Shown in pieces: positions 26,494 through 35,351 of a stretch of 64,000 nt of DNA. Positions within the stretch are counted from its first letter, which is position 1; every line of letters starts with the position of its first letter. Location: contig JAKOSN010000169.1 of the NCBI GenBank assembly GCA_029777335.1, forward strand, positions 16,784 through 80,783, read 5' to 3'. This stretch comes from Planctomycetota bacterium (lineage in GTDB: Bacteria; Planctomycetota; Planctomycetia; Gemmatales; Gemmataceae). Made by a program: the position numbers and the translations under genes. The notes beneath the pieces are model-generated. The model was given only the letters and a program-made list of their open reading frames with translations. It searched no databases and was not told the origin of the DNA.

Positions 26494-27735
26494 ATGGAAA
26501 CCCTTCACTTCATCGGCGGCACCATTGTACTTCCCCACGAGACGATCGCGCAGGGACAGGTGACGATCTCTCGGGATCGAATCGCGGCCATCCACCACCA
26601 CCCCGTTCGGATCCGCTCAGGCGAGGCGATCGTCAATCTGCAAGGGGGGTATCTTGTCCCGGGGTATGTCGATCTCCATGTTCATGGTGGCGCAGGAGCC
26701 GACTTCATGGATGGCACGCCAGAGGCTTTTCGGACCGTCTGCCAAGCGCATGCGCGTCACGGCACCACGAGCCTGTTGCCCACCACCACCGTGGCTCGTC
26801 CGGAGCAAATTCTCGCGGTGCTCGATCTGTGCCGGCGCTTCCAGGAGGAGGACACGGGCGGAAGCCGCGTCCTGGGGGCGCATTTCTACGGTCCGTACTT
26901 TGGTCCCGAGGCACGGGGGTGTCATCCCGCGGACCCATTGTGTGCGCCCCAGCCCGAGGAGTATCGCCCCTATCTGGACCGGTCCGCGAGCATCGTGACC
27001 GCGACGGTTGCTCCTGAACTCCCTGGTGCCGAGGAGTTTGTGCGTGCCTGTCGAGATCGGGGTATTCGCTGCAATGCTGGCCACAGCCACGCCACCTTCG
27101 CCCAGGTGGAGGCGGCGGTGCAGTGGGGGATTCGCCATGTGGATCATCTCTTCTGCGCCATGTCGGATCGTGCGCGCCTCCGTCAAACGCAAGCGTACCC
27201 CATGCGTGGCGGATTGCTGGAGGCAACACTCTATTTTGACGAATTGACGACCGAGGTGATCGCGGACGGCAAGCATCTGAGCCGCGAACTCCTCTTGCTC
27301 GCCCACAAGATCAAGGGTTCGGACAAACTGGCGCTGGTCACCGATTGTAACCGCGCGCTGGACATGCCCGATGGGGAATATCTCTTCGGTCCGCTGGAGG
27401 GTGGGGAGCGGATTCGCCGGCAGGATGGCGTGGGAGTGATGCTGGATGGCAAGGCGCTGGCTTCCGGGGTGACGGGGATGGATCACGCGGTGCGGACGTT
27501 CCAGCAGTTGACCGGCGCTGCGCTGGTCGACGTGGTTCGGATGGCGACGTTAACGCCGGCCCGGATCGCGGGGGTGGATCAGGAACTGGGCAGTCTCAGC
27601 GTGGGCAAACGGGCCGATCTGGTGTGCCTGAGTGCGCAGCTGGAAGTTCAGCAGGTTTACGTGGATGGCACAAGGGTGTACGATGGTGCGATCTCGGAAG
27701 GCACTCAGGTCGCCTCTTCTCCCTCGCCACGCTAG
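26494..27735 (+). CDS. nagA: N-acetylglucosamine-6-phosphate deacetylase (NagA-like amidohydrolase)
   Basis: Metal-dependent deacetylation of GlcNAc-6-P in amino-sugar catabolism. 413 residues. The N-terminal beta-sandwich (ETLHFIGGTIVLPHETI) is followed by the metal-binding motif VDLHVHGGAGADFMDG, LGAHFYGPYFGPEARGCHP (in place of the usual HLEGPF), GHSHATFAQ, VDHLFCAM and LVTDCNRA. The catalytic Asp lies in LVTDC. Typical NagA has HxEGP; here the Glu is Tyr (FYGP), so metal ligation may differ from the best-studied enzymes. Divergent from the cytochrome gene; no nagB adjacent. Confidence 0.85.
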   Translation: METLHFIGGTIVLPHETIAQGQVTISRDRIAAIHHHPVRIRSGEAIVNLQGGYLVPGYVDLHVHGGAGADFMDGTPEAFRTVCQAHARHGTTSLLPTTTVARPEQILAVLDLCRRFQEEDTGGSRVLGAHFYGPYFGPEARGCHPADPLCAPQPEEYRPYLDRSASIVTATVAPELPGAEEFVRACRDRGIRCNAGHSHATFAQVEAAVQWGIRHVDHLFCAMSDRARLRQTQAYPMRGGLLEATLYFDELTTEVIADGKHLSRELLLLAHKIKGSDKLALVTDCNRALDMPDGEYLFGPLEGGERIRRQDGVGVMLDGKALASGVTGMDHAVRTFQQLTGAALVDVVRMATLTPARIAGVDQELGSLSVGKRADLVCLSAQLEVQQVYVDGTRVYDGAISEGTQVASSPSPR

Positions 27736-27818
27736 ATTCCCTGCAAGTCGCCAAAGCCCCCTGCCGATGATCACGACGGTACCGCTCAGTTCGAGAGACC
27801 GGCGAGGAGGATAGGCGC

Positions 27819-28373
27819 ATGACGCGATCGAAGTGGCGACAGCCCCTGACGGCTGTGATCCTGAGCCTGGGGATGGTCACGGGGCTGGCACGCGCCCAGC
27901 AACCGCCCGCGGTGGTGTCAACCCCTCCCACGGAGGGAGAAGTTGTCGAGGTGGGGGAAGGAATGGGTGCTCCCGTCGAGGTTTCAACAGGGAAGGGGGG
28001 GTGGATCTGGCAACGTCCCCTGTTCCCCAGAATCGCGCAGCATCGTCCGTTCTGTTGCTATGGTAACATTAACGACTTCAGCTGCGGTTCATTCAATTCG
28101 GAGTGTGTCTTCCTATTCGGTGGTTGCCGGGGCTTTTTCGGCGAAACCTGTGTCAAGGGTGCGCCGGCGATGCCGCCGCCCTACCCGGACAAGGGACGTC
28201 CGTCGGCCTATCAGGTCAGCGATCACAATCTGTTGATCAAGAAACGTCGGGGTTTCTTTGGCAACACCGCGCCGGGCGCTCCGCCCGGGCCAGGAGGGAC
28301 CCCTGTCGGTCCGGGGTATGGTGCATCGTTCAACGGAACTGTCTATACTGGCAGTGGGTGTGGTTGTCGCTAG
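27819..28373 (+). CDS. Cys-rich secreted protein, unknown
   Basis: 184 residues. Signal peptide MTRSKWRQPLTAVILSLGMV, cleaved near ARA-QQ. The mature part has a Pro/Val/Glu-rich stretch, a cluster of Cys (FCCYGN, FSCGSFNSEC, GGCRGFFGETC), a Pro/Gly-rich tail and ends SGCGCR. It has nine Cys, suggesting disulfides or metal binding outside the cell. GAGGAGG lies nine bases upstream of the ATG and an intrinsic terminator follows, so it looks like an independent gene. I do not recognise the family. Confidence 0.75.
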   Translation: MTRSKWRQPLTAVILSLGMVTGLARAQQPPAVVSTPPTEGEVVEVGEGMGAPVEVSTGKGGWIWQRPLFPRIAQHRPFCCYGNINDFSCGSFNSECVFLFGGCRGFFGETCVKGAPAMPPPYPDKGRPSAYQVSDHNLLIKKRRGFFGNTAPGAPPGPGGTPVGPGYGASFNGTVYTGSGCGCR

Positions 28374-28397
28374 GACACTGTTCGGAATCCCTCTGCG

Positions 28398-28437
28398 GTG
28401 CTCGTTGGACCTCCCGCTGGGTCGAACGAGCACTTTT
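28398..28437 (+). terminator. Intrinsic terminator of the Cys-rich protein gene
   Basis: A 14-bp inverted repeat with one mismatch (arms 28398-28411 and 28420-28433, GTGCTCGTT / AACGAGCAC) followed by TTTTG TTT, 25 bp after the stop codon. Confidence 0.8.
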
Positions 28438-28487
28438 GTTTGCGCGAGGAATTGGGGAGCAGAGGCTCGGGAGCCCCTCCGGCGAAG

Positions 28488-28742
28488 TCAAACACCGGGG
28501 GAGCGGGCAGGTTTGAGTCGACGCCAATCTGAAATGGCCGCCTTTGCGTCGCCACGACGATGGCGCCGGACCGGGGTTGCAAAGACCTCTCTGGCAACCC
28601 CCTCAGAAACCAGGCGCAAGGTATATCCTTCGCAATGAGGGCAGGGCCGCGACATCAGTTCCATTTCAAGATAGGTAGTTTCATCCACCGGCGCGGGCCA
28701 ACGGCGACCACAATGGGCACACTCGATCCAACGCTCGTTCAT
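28488..28742 (-). CDS. Small zinc-ribbon protein
   Basis: 84 residues starting MNERWIECAHCGRRWPAP with CxxC, then PCPHCEG, a second CxxC 32 residues later, so a single treble-clef or ribbon zinc site. The tail is Arg/Lys-rich (VRRHRRGDAKAA). GGAAGGA lies three to five bases before the ATG at 28742. Such ribbons bind nucleic acid or act as redox-sensitive folds; the sequence does not distinguish. Confidence 0.68.
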   Translation of the reverse strand: MNERWIECAHCGRRWPAPVDETTYLEMELMSRPCPHCEGYTLRLVSEGVAREVFATPVRRHRRGDAKAAISDWRRLKPARSPGV

Positions 28743-29113
28743 ATATCCTTCCCATGGCCAAGCGGGCGATCCTGGCAAGAGTCTCTGCCTTCCCTGGCAT
28801 GGGGCTCTCTCGCCATGATTCCTCCGAGTGTTCCTCCTGAATTGAACCAGGTCACATGGTAACTCGGTCGCTGAACGGTTCAGGGGGGGAGGAATCAGGG
28901 GTTGAGTAACGTGATTATTCTACTCGAAACCCACCCCCTGGCAACCATTCTCTTCACAAAAAGTTCACAGCAAACAACAGCATGGCTGGAACGCCTTCCC
29001 GACCCATCTTGACTGCATCCGCGGATCGTTCAAAAGAGTAGGATCGGCACACTTCCCCACGTGTCCTGAGAGAAAATCCGTTCAAGGGTACAACCCGGGG
29101 CGCAGGAGAACCG
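28743..29113. other. Non-coding stretch between divergent zinc-ribbon and Nudix genes
   Basis: About 370 bp with no gene I can support. It should contain the promoter for the zinc-ribbon gene on the minus strand and for the Nudix unit on the plus strand. It is locally AT-richer around 28910-28980. I saw no strong inverted repeat or clear -35/-10 pair. Confidence 0.45.
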
Positions 29114-29179
29114 ATGAGTGACAGCGTGGCCCCCCACGGATGCTCTGGCGTTTCCAGGAGCGGAGACTCCGAACCATGA
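29114..29179 (+). CDS. Possible 21-residue leader peptide overlapping the Nudix start
   Basis: ATG at 29114 with AGGAG six bases upstream encodes MSDSVAPHGCSGVSRSGDSEP; its TGA (29177-29179) overlaps the Nudix ATG (29176) as ATGA. The Nudix gene has only a distant GGAG, so reinitiation from this leader would explain its translation. No protein function is suggested. Confidence 0.4.
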   Translation: MSDSVAPHGCSGVSRSGDSEP

Positions 29180-29589
29180 ACGACGATACCCCCCCTGTCC
29201 TTCAGGCCGGTGCCCTCGCCTTTCGCCCCGATGGCCGGCTTTGCCTCGTCACGTCGCGCCGTGGCAAACACTGGGTGATTCCCAAGGGCTGCGTGGAAGA
29301 GGGAAAATCGCAGGAAGAGATCGTCCTTCTCGAAGCCTGGGAAGAGGCCGGACTTCTGGGCTTGCTTCAACCGGAGCCACTCGGTAGTTACACCTACCGC
29401 AAACACGGCCGCTGGCACCGGGTCGTCCTTTATCTCCTTCACGTCATTCAAGCGGAGGACGACTATCCCGAACGCCATCGTCGACAACGGTGCTGGCTGC
29501 GCCCAGCCAAGGCGAGCTTACGTCTCCGTGAGGTGGGTCTGCGCGAACTGATCGCCAGCCATGCCCAGAAGGAGGTGCTCGCCGCCTGA
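29176..29589 (+). CDS. Nudix hydrolase with degenerate Nudix box
   Basis: 137 residues. HWVIPKGCVEEGKSQEEIVL then LEAWEEAGLLG matches the Nudix helix of diphosphoinositol-polyphosphate/Ap4A-type hydrolases (WxxPKG...EEAG). The usual GxExxxxExxRE is altered: the first Glu is Lys and the Arg of REUxEE is Leu, while the metal-binding EE of AWEEAG remains. It would hydrolyse a nucleoside-diphosphate-linked substrate if active. Start 29176 overlaps the stop of a tiny upstream ORF; an alternative ATG at 29140 has no ribosome site. The GT-C-like gene follows after 32 bp. Confidence 0.83.
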   Translation: MNDDTPPVLQAGALAFRPDGRLCLVTSRRGKHWVIPKGCVEEGKSQEEIVLLEAWEEAGLLGLLQPEPLGSYTYRKHGRWHRVVLYLLHVIQAEDDYPERHRRQRCWLRPAKASLRLREVGLRELIASHAQKEVLAA

Positions 29590-29621
29590 GATTCCGGATT
29601 CTGTCATCAAGGAGGACTGCC

Positions 29622-30968
29622 ATGTCGGACGAGGCTCCCACCGTCCACACCTCCGGATTGCCCTGGTTAACAAGGGGAGGTCTGCTCGCCGTCCTGGTCC
29701 TGGGGGCGATCTTTCGCCTGATCTGGGTGGAAGACATTGAATACAAGCTCGACGAGGCCTTCACGTTCGCCCAGGTGCGACGGGTTCTCCAGGGAGAAGG
29801 CTGGCCATGGGTGGGGATGCCCTCAAGCCAGGAGGTCGCCAACCCGGGGCTGAGTCTCTGGGTCTTCGTGGGGTTGGGGGCGCTGAACCCGGGCGACGAA
29901 CCCACCAGCCTGGCGCGCGTGATTCAGATCGGCAATGTCCTTGCTCTCGTTGGCCTGGTTCTCTTTGCGCGCTATGTCGTCCCGGCGCGCGAACGGGAAG
30001 CGTGGTACTGGGCGGTGGCGCTGGCGGCGGTCAATCCCTTGACGGTGCTCTGTCATCGCAAGATCTGGCCTCCCTGTGTGCTCCCTCCCTTGCTGCTTTT
30101 GCTCTGGCTCGGCTGGTGGTATCGCGAGCGGCGCTGGGGAGCCTTCCTGTGGGGCGCGATGGTTCTGGTGATTGGTCAGATCCACATGTTCGGCTTTTTC
30201 CTGGCCGTGGCCCTGGTGGTGACCGCCTGGTTCTATCAACGACGCCAGGTGCGCTGGGGCTGGTGGGGGGCGGGGAGTTTCCTTGGTGCCTTGCCCATGG
30301 TGCCGTGGGTGTACTATCTGCTCACCGAGGCCCCACCCCATGTGAGCAAGCACGCCAGCTGGGGACAGTTGCTCCTGTGTCGCTTCTGGCTGTACTGGAT
30401 CAGTGATCCCCTCGGGTACACCGTGGAGCACAACCTTGGCAATCGGATGGGCGATTTTCTGGCCTCCCCCTACCTCTGGGGCAAACCAACCTATTTGATG
30501 CTGCTCTGCCATGCCGCGCTCCTGTCGCTGGGAGCCTTTCTTCTCGTGCGTGGCATTCGCCGCTGGTGGGTGCAGCGTGGCGAGCCGCTTGCTCCCGCCG
30601 ACGCCTCCTCGCCCACCAAACGGACCCTGGTGGCCGCCATGGGGGTTTGCGGGGTGATTCTGATGCTGGGCCGTTTACCGATCCATCGCCATTATCTGCT
30701 CGTGGTCTTTCCCCTGGTTAATGTGTGGTTGGCTCGGCTCGCCCTGGGGACGAAGGCGGTTCCCTCGGTACAGCGCCTCGGTCGCCTGGCCTTGCTCGGT
30801 CTGGTGTTGCTGCAGGCGCTGATGACAACGCAGATGATGTGTTATCTGCACCAGCATGGGGGTGCCGATGTGCACGGTTTCGGGGTAAGTTATGGAGTTC
30901 AGGCGCGGACAGGGCAGGTGACCCAGGCGCCTCCCGAGTGGCTCAATCTCCGCCAGCGCTCGCGCTGA
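29622..30968 (+). CDS. Polytopic membrane protein, GT-C (PMT/GT39-like) type
   Basis: 448 residues with about ten to eleven membrane helices. The first periplasmic loop has IEYKLDEAFTF with the acidic DE pair typical of GT-C lipid-phosphate-sugar-dependent glycosyltransferases of the PMT_2/ArnT type. A large loop (YLLTEAPPHVSKHASWGQ) follows the seventh helix. It would glycosylate a protein or lipid at the outer face of the inner membrane, substrate unknown. AAGGAGGA precedes the ATG. Downstream of Nudix by 32 bp and possibly cotranscribed. Confidence 0.72.
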   Translation: MSDEAPTVHTSGLPWLTRGGLLAVLVLGAIFRLIWVEDIEYKLDEAFTFAQVRRVLQGEGWPWVGMPSSQEVANPGLSLWVFVGLGALNPGDEPTSLARVIQIGNVLALVGLVLFARYVVPAREREAWYWAVALAAVNPLTVLCHRKIWPPCVLPPLLLLLWLGWWYRERRWGAFLWGAMVLVIGQIHMFGFFLAVALVVTAWFYQRRQVRWGWWGAGSFLGALPMVPWVYYLLTEAPPHVSKHASWGQLLLCRFWLYWISDPLGYTVEHNLGNRMGDFLASPYLWGKPTYLMLLCHAALLSLGAFLLVRGIRRWWVQRGEPLAPADASSPTKRTLVAAMGVCGVILMLGRLPIHRHYLLVVFPLVNVWLARLALGTKAVPSVQRLGRLALLGLVLLQALMTTQMMCYLHQHGGADVHGFGVSYGVQARTGQVTQAPPEWLNLRQRSR

Positions 30969-31049
30969 CCGAGGTGGATCGCTTCCCTCTCCACGCCAAC
31001 CAGCTATAATCAGAGGAATACTGTCCCCCCGCCAAGCGAAAGGCGCATC

Positions 31050-32033
31050 ATGCCTGTGGATTGGACTCCCCTGGTTGAGCTGGTCAATCGTCATCAGCGT
31101 TTCCTTCTGACCACGCACGTCCGCCCGGATGGCGATGGCCTGGGATCGATGCTGGCGTTGACCGATACCCTGCGTGCCCGCGGCAAGGAAGTGCATCTGA
31201 CCGTCGCCAGCGTGATTCCTCCGCGCTACGACTTTCTCGACCCAGACCGGCTAGTGGAACGCTTCACACCTCCGGGAGAGAAATTCGCCCAGGCCGAGGT
31301 GGCGATGGTTCTTGACACAGGCACGTGGAACCAGCTGGGTGACCTTGGGCCGTTTCTGCAAGCGCTGCAGGTGCCGAAGGTGGTGATCGATCATCACCTT
31401 ACCCAGGACGATCTGGGTGGGGTGCAGCTGGTCGATACCAGTGCCGAGGCAACCGGCCGGCTGATTCACGAGGCAATTGTGGCGCTGGGAGGTCCGCTCA
31501 CTCCGCGCGCAGCCTCCGCACTCTTTGTTGCGCTGGCCATGGATACCGGCTGGTTTCGACACAGCAACACTACCTCGGCAACGATGCAGCTCGGGGCCGC
31601 CCTGATCGAAGCTGGCGCTCAGCCATCGCTGCTCTACGATCTGTTATTTGAACAGAACACCCCGGCCCGCCTCCGATTGATGGGGCGGGTTCTGAGCCGC
31701 CTGGAATTGACGCACCAGGGAGAGATTGCCTACTCTTCCATTGAACGCGGCGATTACGAGCGGACTGGCGCCACCCCCCAGGACTCCGAGGATCTGGTCA
31801 ACTTCATGCGCGGGATCATCGGTGTGGAGGTGGGGTTGTTCTTCATGGAACAGCCACGCGGCGGGATCAAGGTGAGTTTCCGGTCGCGGTCGCGCATCGA
31901 TGTGGCTCGCCTTGCAGAACGCTTCGGTGGCGGAGGTCATCGCCTGGCCTCGGGCGCCATCCTGGCCACCGACATGGACGACGCCCGCCGCCAGGTTCTT
32001 CACGCCGTCTCCGCCGCTCTGGACGCTGTTTGA
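31050..32033 (+). CDS. nrnA: DHH/DHHA1 phosphoesterase (NrnA-like)
   Basis: Bifunctional oligoribonuclease / 3'-phosphoadenosine-5'-phosphate phosphatase family, 327 residues (usual length about 320). DHH motifs: TTHVRPDGDGLGS (motif I), VLDTGTW (II), VVIDHHLTQDDLGG (III) and AMDTGWFRHSN (IV). The DHHA1 motif ERFGGGGHRLASGA is at residue 290. In bacteria lacking Orn this enzyme degrades nano-RNA and recycles pAp. AAAGG lies upstream of the ATG at 31050. The next gene starts 25 bp after. Confidence 0.9.
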   Translation: MPVDWTPLVELVNRHQRFLLTTHVRPDGDGLGSMLALTDTLRARGKEVHLTVASVIPPRYDFLDPDRLVERFTPPGEKFAQAEVAMVLDTGTWNQLGDLGPFLQALQVPKVVIDHHLTQDDLGGVQLVDTSAEATGRLIHEAIVALGGPLTPRAASALFVALAMDTGWFRHSNTTSATMQLGAALIEAGAQPSLLYDLLFEQNTPARLRLMGRVLSRLELTHQGEIAYSSIERGDYERTGATPQDSEDLVNFMRGIIGVEVGLFFMEQPRGGIKVSFRSRSRIDVARLAERFGGGGHRLASGAILATDMDDARRQVLHAVSAALDAV

Positions 32034-32057
32034 CTAGTTTTTCTGAGGTCCCACCCC

Positions 32058-33161
32058 ATGAGCACCACTCCCACCCCCGCTGCTCCGCCTCGCCTCACCC
32101 TGCGCGCTCTCCCTCTGAGTGCTCGCTTGACACTAACAGCCTTCCTGATCTCCGTTGGGCTTGGCTACCTGGCCGCACTCACCCAGCTGCACTTCCAGCA
32201 TGCGTCGGCCGGTTCGCTGTTGCCGACCGTCGACGATGCGGCCCGGGTTTATCACGGGAACACTGCGAAGGATGGCAAACCCAAAAGCAAGATCGAGATC
32301 TTGCTCGAAGCCGATGAATCCCTGAAGTTCAATGGCTCCGGACAGATGCGGACGGCGTTCACTACCAATAGTTCCGGGTGGAAGTCCGAGTTGAAACGCC
32401 GCACCAAGTCCGCCGAGGGCAACGCGGAGAAGGCCGAAAAGGAGTTGCGCACCGAACGCGATGGCGAACGCCAGGCCATTCTCGCCTGGATTCGCGCAGG
32501 GGCCAGCAAGGAAGCCTATGAAAAGGACAGCTTTGCTCTCCCCGCGGGCCAGGAGAAGCTGACGGTAACCGAGGATTTTGTCGAGGCCGGCCCGCCACGC
32601 ACCGTGAAGATCAAGACGATTCTCGATGAACGGTGCAAGCGTTGCCACGAGGAGAACGCCGAGGCAGAGAAATATCCGCTCACCAAGTTCGAGCAGATCG
32701 AGCCGTATACCAAGGTCGAGGAAAAGGCCGACGCGGGCTCAGGAGGGATGTCGCTCAACAAGCTCGCACAGACCACTCACGTCCATCTCCTTGGATTCTC
32801 GGTGCTTTATGGGTTCACAGGTCTGATTTTTGCCTTTAGCAGCTATCCTGGTCCGCTGCGCGCCGTTCTCAGTCCGTTGCCCCTGGTGGCACAGGTGCTT
32901 GAGATCAGCTGCTGGTGGCTGGCTCGCCTCGATCCGGTCTTTGCCCAGGTGATTGTCATCGGGGGAGGCATTGTCGCCCTGGGGTTGCTCCTCCACATTG
33001 TATTAAGCATCTTCGACATGTATGGCGTGATCGGAAAGTCGCTCTGGGGACTCGTCCTGCTCGCCGCGATGGGCGGCGGCTTCTTCGCCAAGACTCAGTA
33101 CCTCGATCCGTTTTTGGCAAAGGAAAAGGCGCCCGCCGCGGCGGCTCCCGACAAGCATTAA
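32058..33161 (+). CDS. Membrane protein with one c-type haem motif
   Basis: 367 residues. An N-terminal membrane helix (LTLTAFLISVGLGYLAAL), then a charged coiled-coil-like region (SAEGNAEKAEKELRTERDGE), a single haem-binding motif CKRCH near residue 195 (LDERCKRCHEENAEAEKYP), and three further membrane helices (LLGFSVLYGFTGLIFAF, VIVIGGGIVALGLLLHIVLS, GLVLLAAMGGGFFA), ending in an Ala/Pro tail. The CxxCH embedded in a context like planctomycete DUF1588/PSD1 cytochrome domains suggests an electron-transfer role on the outer face. Function otherwise unknown. Confidence 0.72.
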   Translation: MSTTPTPAAPPRLTLRALPLSARLTLTAFLISVGLGYLAALTQLHFQHASAGSLLPTVDDAARVYHGNTAKDGKPKSKIEILLEADESLKFNGSGQMRTAFTTNSSGWKSELKRRTKSAEGNAEKAEKELRTERDGERQAILAWIRAGASKEAYEKDSFALPAGQEKLTVTEDFVEAGPPRTVKIKTILDERCKRCHEENAEAEKYPLTKFEQIEPYTKVEEKADAGSGGMSLNKLAQTTHVHLLGFSVLYGFTGLIFAFSSYPGPLRAVLSPLPLVAQVLEISCWWLARLDPVFAQVIVIGGGIVALGLLLHIVLSIFDMYGVIGKSLWGLVLLAAMGGGFFAKTQYLDPFLAKEKAPAAAAPDKH

Positions 33162-33203
33162 CCGTTGTCGAAATCGCACTCCAGCGATGCCTGGGGGGAT
33201 CGT

Positions 33204-33247
33204 ACAGGCGTCTCGACTTCCTGGTTTTCCAGGGGCGTGACGCCTGT
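33204..33247. terminator. Nested hairpin between convergent genes
   Basis: Outer 9-bp arms (33204-33212 ACAGGCGTC and 33239-33247 GACGCCTGT) enclose an inner CCTGG-TTTT-CCAGG stem. It lies between the stops of two convergent genes and could terminate both, though no clean T-run follows on either strand. Confidence 0.45.
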
Positions 33248-33314
33248 TCTCCTGATGCAAAGCCAGGGTGCTCGGTGTGAACCTTCTCCACGCGCACGAG
33301 CACCTGGTCAGCGG

Positions 33315-34202
33315 TTATTCCTTTGTCTTGATGGTCGTGCTTCTCTCGCCTTCAAACTGGCTCTCGCCCTCGAAACGGAACACGGCCCCCTCTGCTTCCA
33401 CACGGGCCCGCACTCGGTACTTGCCTTCGACTCTGGTGCGTCCCCCCAGGGCGTGCCCCAGCACCACTTCCACCGTCCCTCTGGAAGTCAGGGCGCTCCC
33501 GGGGAGCACTGTTCCCCGGTCGAGCGTTTTCACCGGCAGATTGATGCTCACCTCCAGCGTCACCCACTGGTGCCTGTCCTTCCTGTCGACCCGAGCCAAC
33601 TTCACCGTGGCCTTGACCTTTTCGGCGTCGAAGGCGGTGTTTGGGGTGAGGTTCATGGCCCCAGCAAGCTTGCTCGGGTCCGGGACCCAACTATCGCCGA
33701 GCCGTACTTTCTTCCCTGGCTCCAGAACCTGATGGAGTCTGGCCAACCCTTCCTCGTTGGCCTCGCGCTCCAGTTCGATCGTCTCTTCTTCACTGAGCGC
33801 TGGTCCGTCCCCGGGGCGCAGGACGTAGCGACCGCCCTTACGCTCAAAGGTCAGAACGCGGCCGATGTAGGACGCCTGCCACTTCATCTTTTCATCGACG
33901 AAGTTGGCCCGGGTGTATTTGCGGGTGAACCTCGTTACCTGGTCGTCCTCGAGGTCGATGATCGTCTGCGCAAATTCCAGATCCTTGATGTCCACGCACT
34001 TCCGTTGTGAGACGAGAAGGCCCTTGTCGTCGAAGTACCTGAGGATCCCCACGTTCTTCAAGGACCGCTGTTCGACGGTGACCAGCCCGAGGTGCGGTTG
34101 AACGGTCAGCTTGACCTCGTGGCGCGTGTCAGGAACGGGGGCGGCGGCGGCGTGCCCCGAGAGCAAGAGGATGATTGGTAGGACGAGACAAAGGCGAAAC
34201 AT
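33315..34202 (-). CDS. Secreted beta-rich protein, unknown
   Basis: 295 residues with signal peptide MFRLCLVLPIILLLSGHAAA. The mature part is strand-rich (HEVKLTVQPHLGLVTVEQRS, KYTRANFVDEKMKWQASYIG, GTVLPGSALTSRGTVEVVLG) and carries a probable helix (LSEEETIELEREANEEGLAR). The pattern fits a lipoprotein-like beta-barrel or a DUF6263-type secreted domain; I cannot fix a family. GGAGG lies five bases before the ATG at 34202, which decides the start against a longer frame. Confidence 0.72.
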   Translation of the reverse strand: MFRLCLVLPIILLLSGHAAAAPVPDTRHEVKLTVQPHLGLVTVEQRSLKNVGILRYFDDKGLLVSQRKCVDIKDLEFAQTIIDLEDDQVTRFTRKYTRANFVDEKMKWQASYIGRVLTFERKGGRYVLRPGDGPALSEEETIELEREANEEGLARLHQVLEPGKKVRLGDSWVPDPSKLAGAMNLTPNTAFDAEKVKATVKLARVDRKDRHQWVTLEVSINLPVKTLDRGTVLPGSALTSRGTVEVVLGHALGGRTRVEGKYRVRARVEAEGAVFRFEGESQFEGERSTTIKTKE

Positions 34203-34405
34203 GCGGCCTCCACAAGTGGGAATCGCACCCGTTCGCAGGTCGCAACCGCCAACGAGATCGCTCCGCTGCCTGTTGCTTTCCCACGATCTCCTCCCCCACA
34301 GAAAGACGAGAGTGTCCTCCTTTCTCAACGCACGCACGGGTGATTTCCCACCCACGGAAAGGGTGGGCGAACCATCGTCAGTTGAAACCCTGCGCAGGAT
34401 GTCGG

Positions 34406-35257
34406 CTAACGGGAGTTCGAGCCCTGCGCGGGGTGGTGCGCCTGCAGGAAGGCCAGCGCACGCCGGGCGGTTTCGACCGCATTGTGACTGTGCCGGCTGA
34501 GTTCGACATGGACTCCGCCCTGATAGGCAATCTCGTCGAGCGTCTGCAATATCGGGGCGAAATCGATCTCGCCCTCACCAAACATCAGATGATCATGGAC
34601 ACCCTGGCGCATATCTTCCAGGTGAATATTCCACAATAAGGGTTGCCATTGTCTGATATGGGAGGTGATCGGCACCTCGCCCAGGCAGTGCAGATGGCCG
34701 ATATCGAGCGTCAATCCCAGCAGGGGATGTCCGACCGCCTGCACCAGCTGGCCGAACTGGCTCATCCTCTCGATCAGCATGCCGGGTTCCGGCTCGAACG
34801 CGAGGCGCACTCCCGAGGTTTCGGCGTAATGACAGAGCGCATGACACTCGGCGACCAGGCGGGAAAAAAGCACCGTCGCTGGCTCCTCCGCGAGAGCGGT
34901 TCCCGACCAGAAACTGACCGCGTCGGCCTCCAGTTCGGCAGCCAGGGTCACCGCGCGGGAGAGAAAATCCAGGCGGCAGGCACGCTCCTCTGCGCGGGGG
35001 CTGAGCAAGGTCGGCTGATGTTTTCGCCAGGGATCGAGCAAAAAGCGCGCCCCGGTTTCGATCACGCAGCGCAGCCCCAGGCGACGTAACTGACTTTTCA
35101 CCTGCGCGCACTGAGCCGCCAGATCAGCCGAGAACGGATCGAGCGCATGATGGTCGAGCGTGAGCGCGACACTCTGATAGCCCAGTTCCGCCAGGATTTC
35201 GAGCGCATCCTCCAGGCGATGGTGTGCAAAGCCGTTGGTGTTGTAGCCCAGGCGCAT
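34406..35257 (-). CDS. Sugar-phosphate isomerase/epimerase-like TIM barrel
   Basis: 283 residues of the AP-endonuclease-2/xylose-isomerase-like superfamily. MRLGYNTNGFAHHRLEDALE, LAFEPEPGM, GLTLDIGHLHCLGE, NIHLEDM and GGVHVELSRH supply the usual Glu, Asp, His and Glu metal ligands at the barrel's C-terminal side. Substrate unknown. It is divergent from the AtuA operon (starts 95 bp apart) and could share regulation with it. Confidence 0.82.
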   Translation of the reverse strand: MRLGYNTNGFAHHRLEDALEILAELGYQSVALTLDHHALDPFSADLAAQCAQVKSQLRRLGLRCVIETGARFLLDPWRKHQPTLLSPRAEERACRLDFLSRAVTLAAELEADAVSFWSGTALAEEPATVLFSRLVAECHALCHYAETSGVRLAFEPEPGMLIERMSQFGQLVQAVGHPLLGLTLDIGHLHCLGEVPITSHIRQWQPLLWNIHLEDMRQGVHDHLMFGEGEIDFAPILQTLDEIAYQGGVHVELSRHSHNAVETARRALAFLQAHHPAQGSNSR

Positions 35258-35351
35258 GGCGGAATTCCTGGCAGGATTGCGGTTGTCGTCGGTCCGATGT
35301 CACGATACGCTTTGCCTGCGGAGATCGCCAGGCCACAGGGCGCGACAGGCC

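Noticed and set aside
34347..34367. Seven-bp inverted repeat CCCACCC / GGGTGGG downstream of the TIM-barrel gene
   Set aside because: Short stem with no T-run; may be a weak terminator but not supported.
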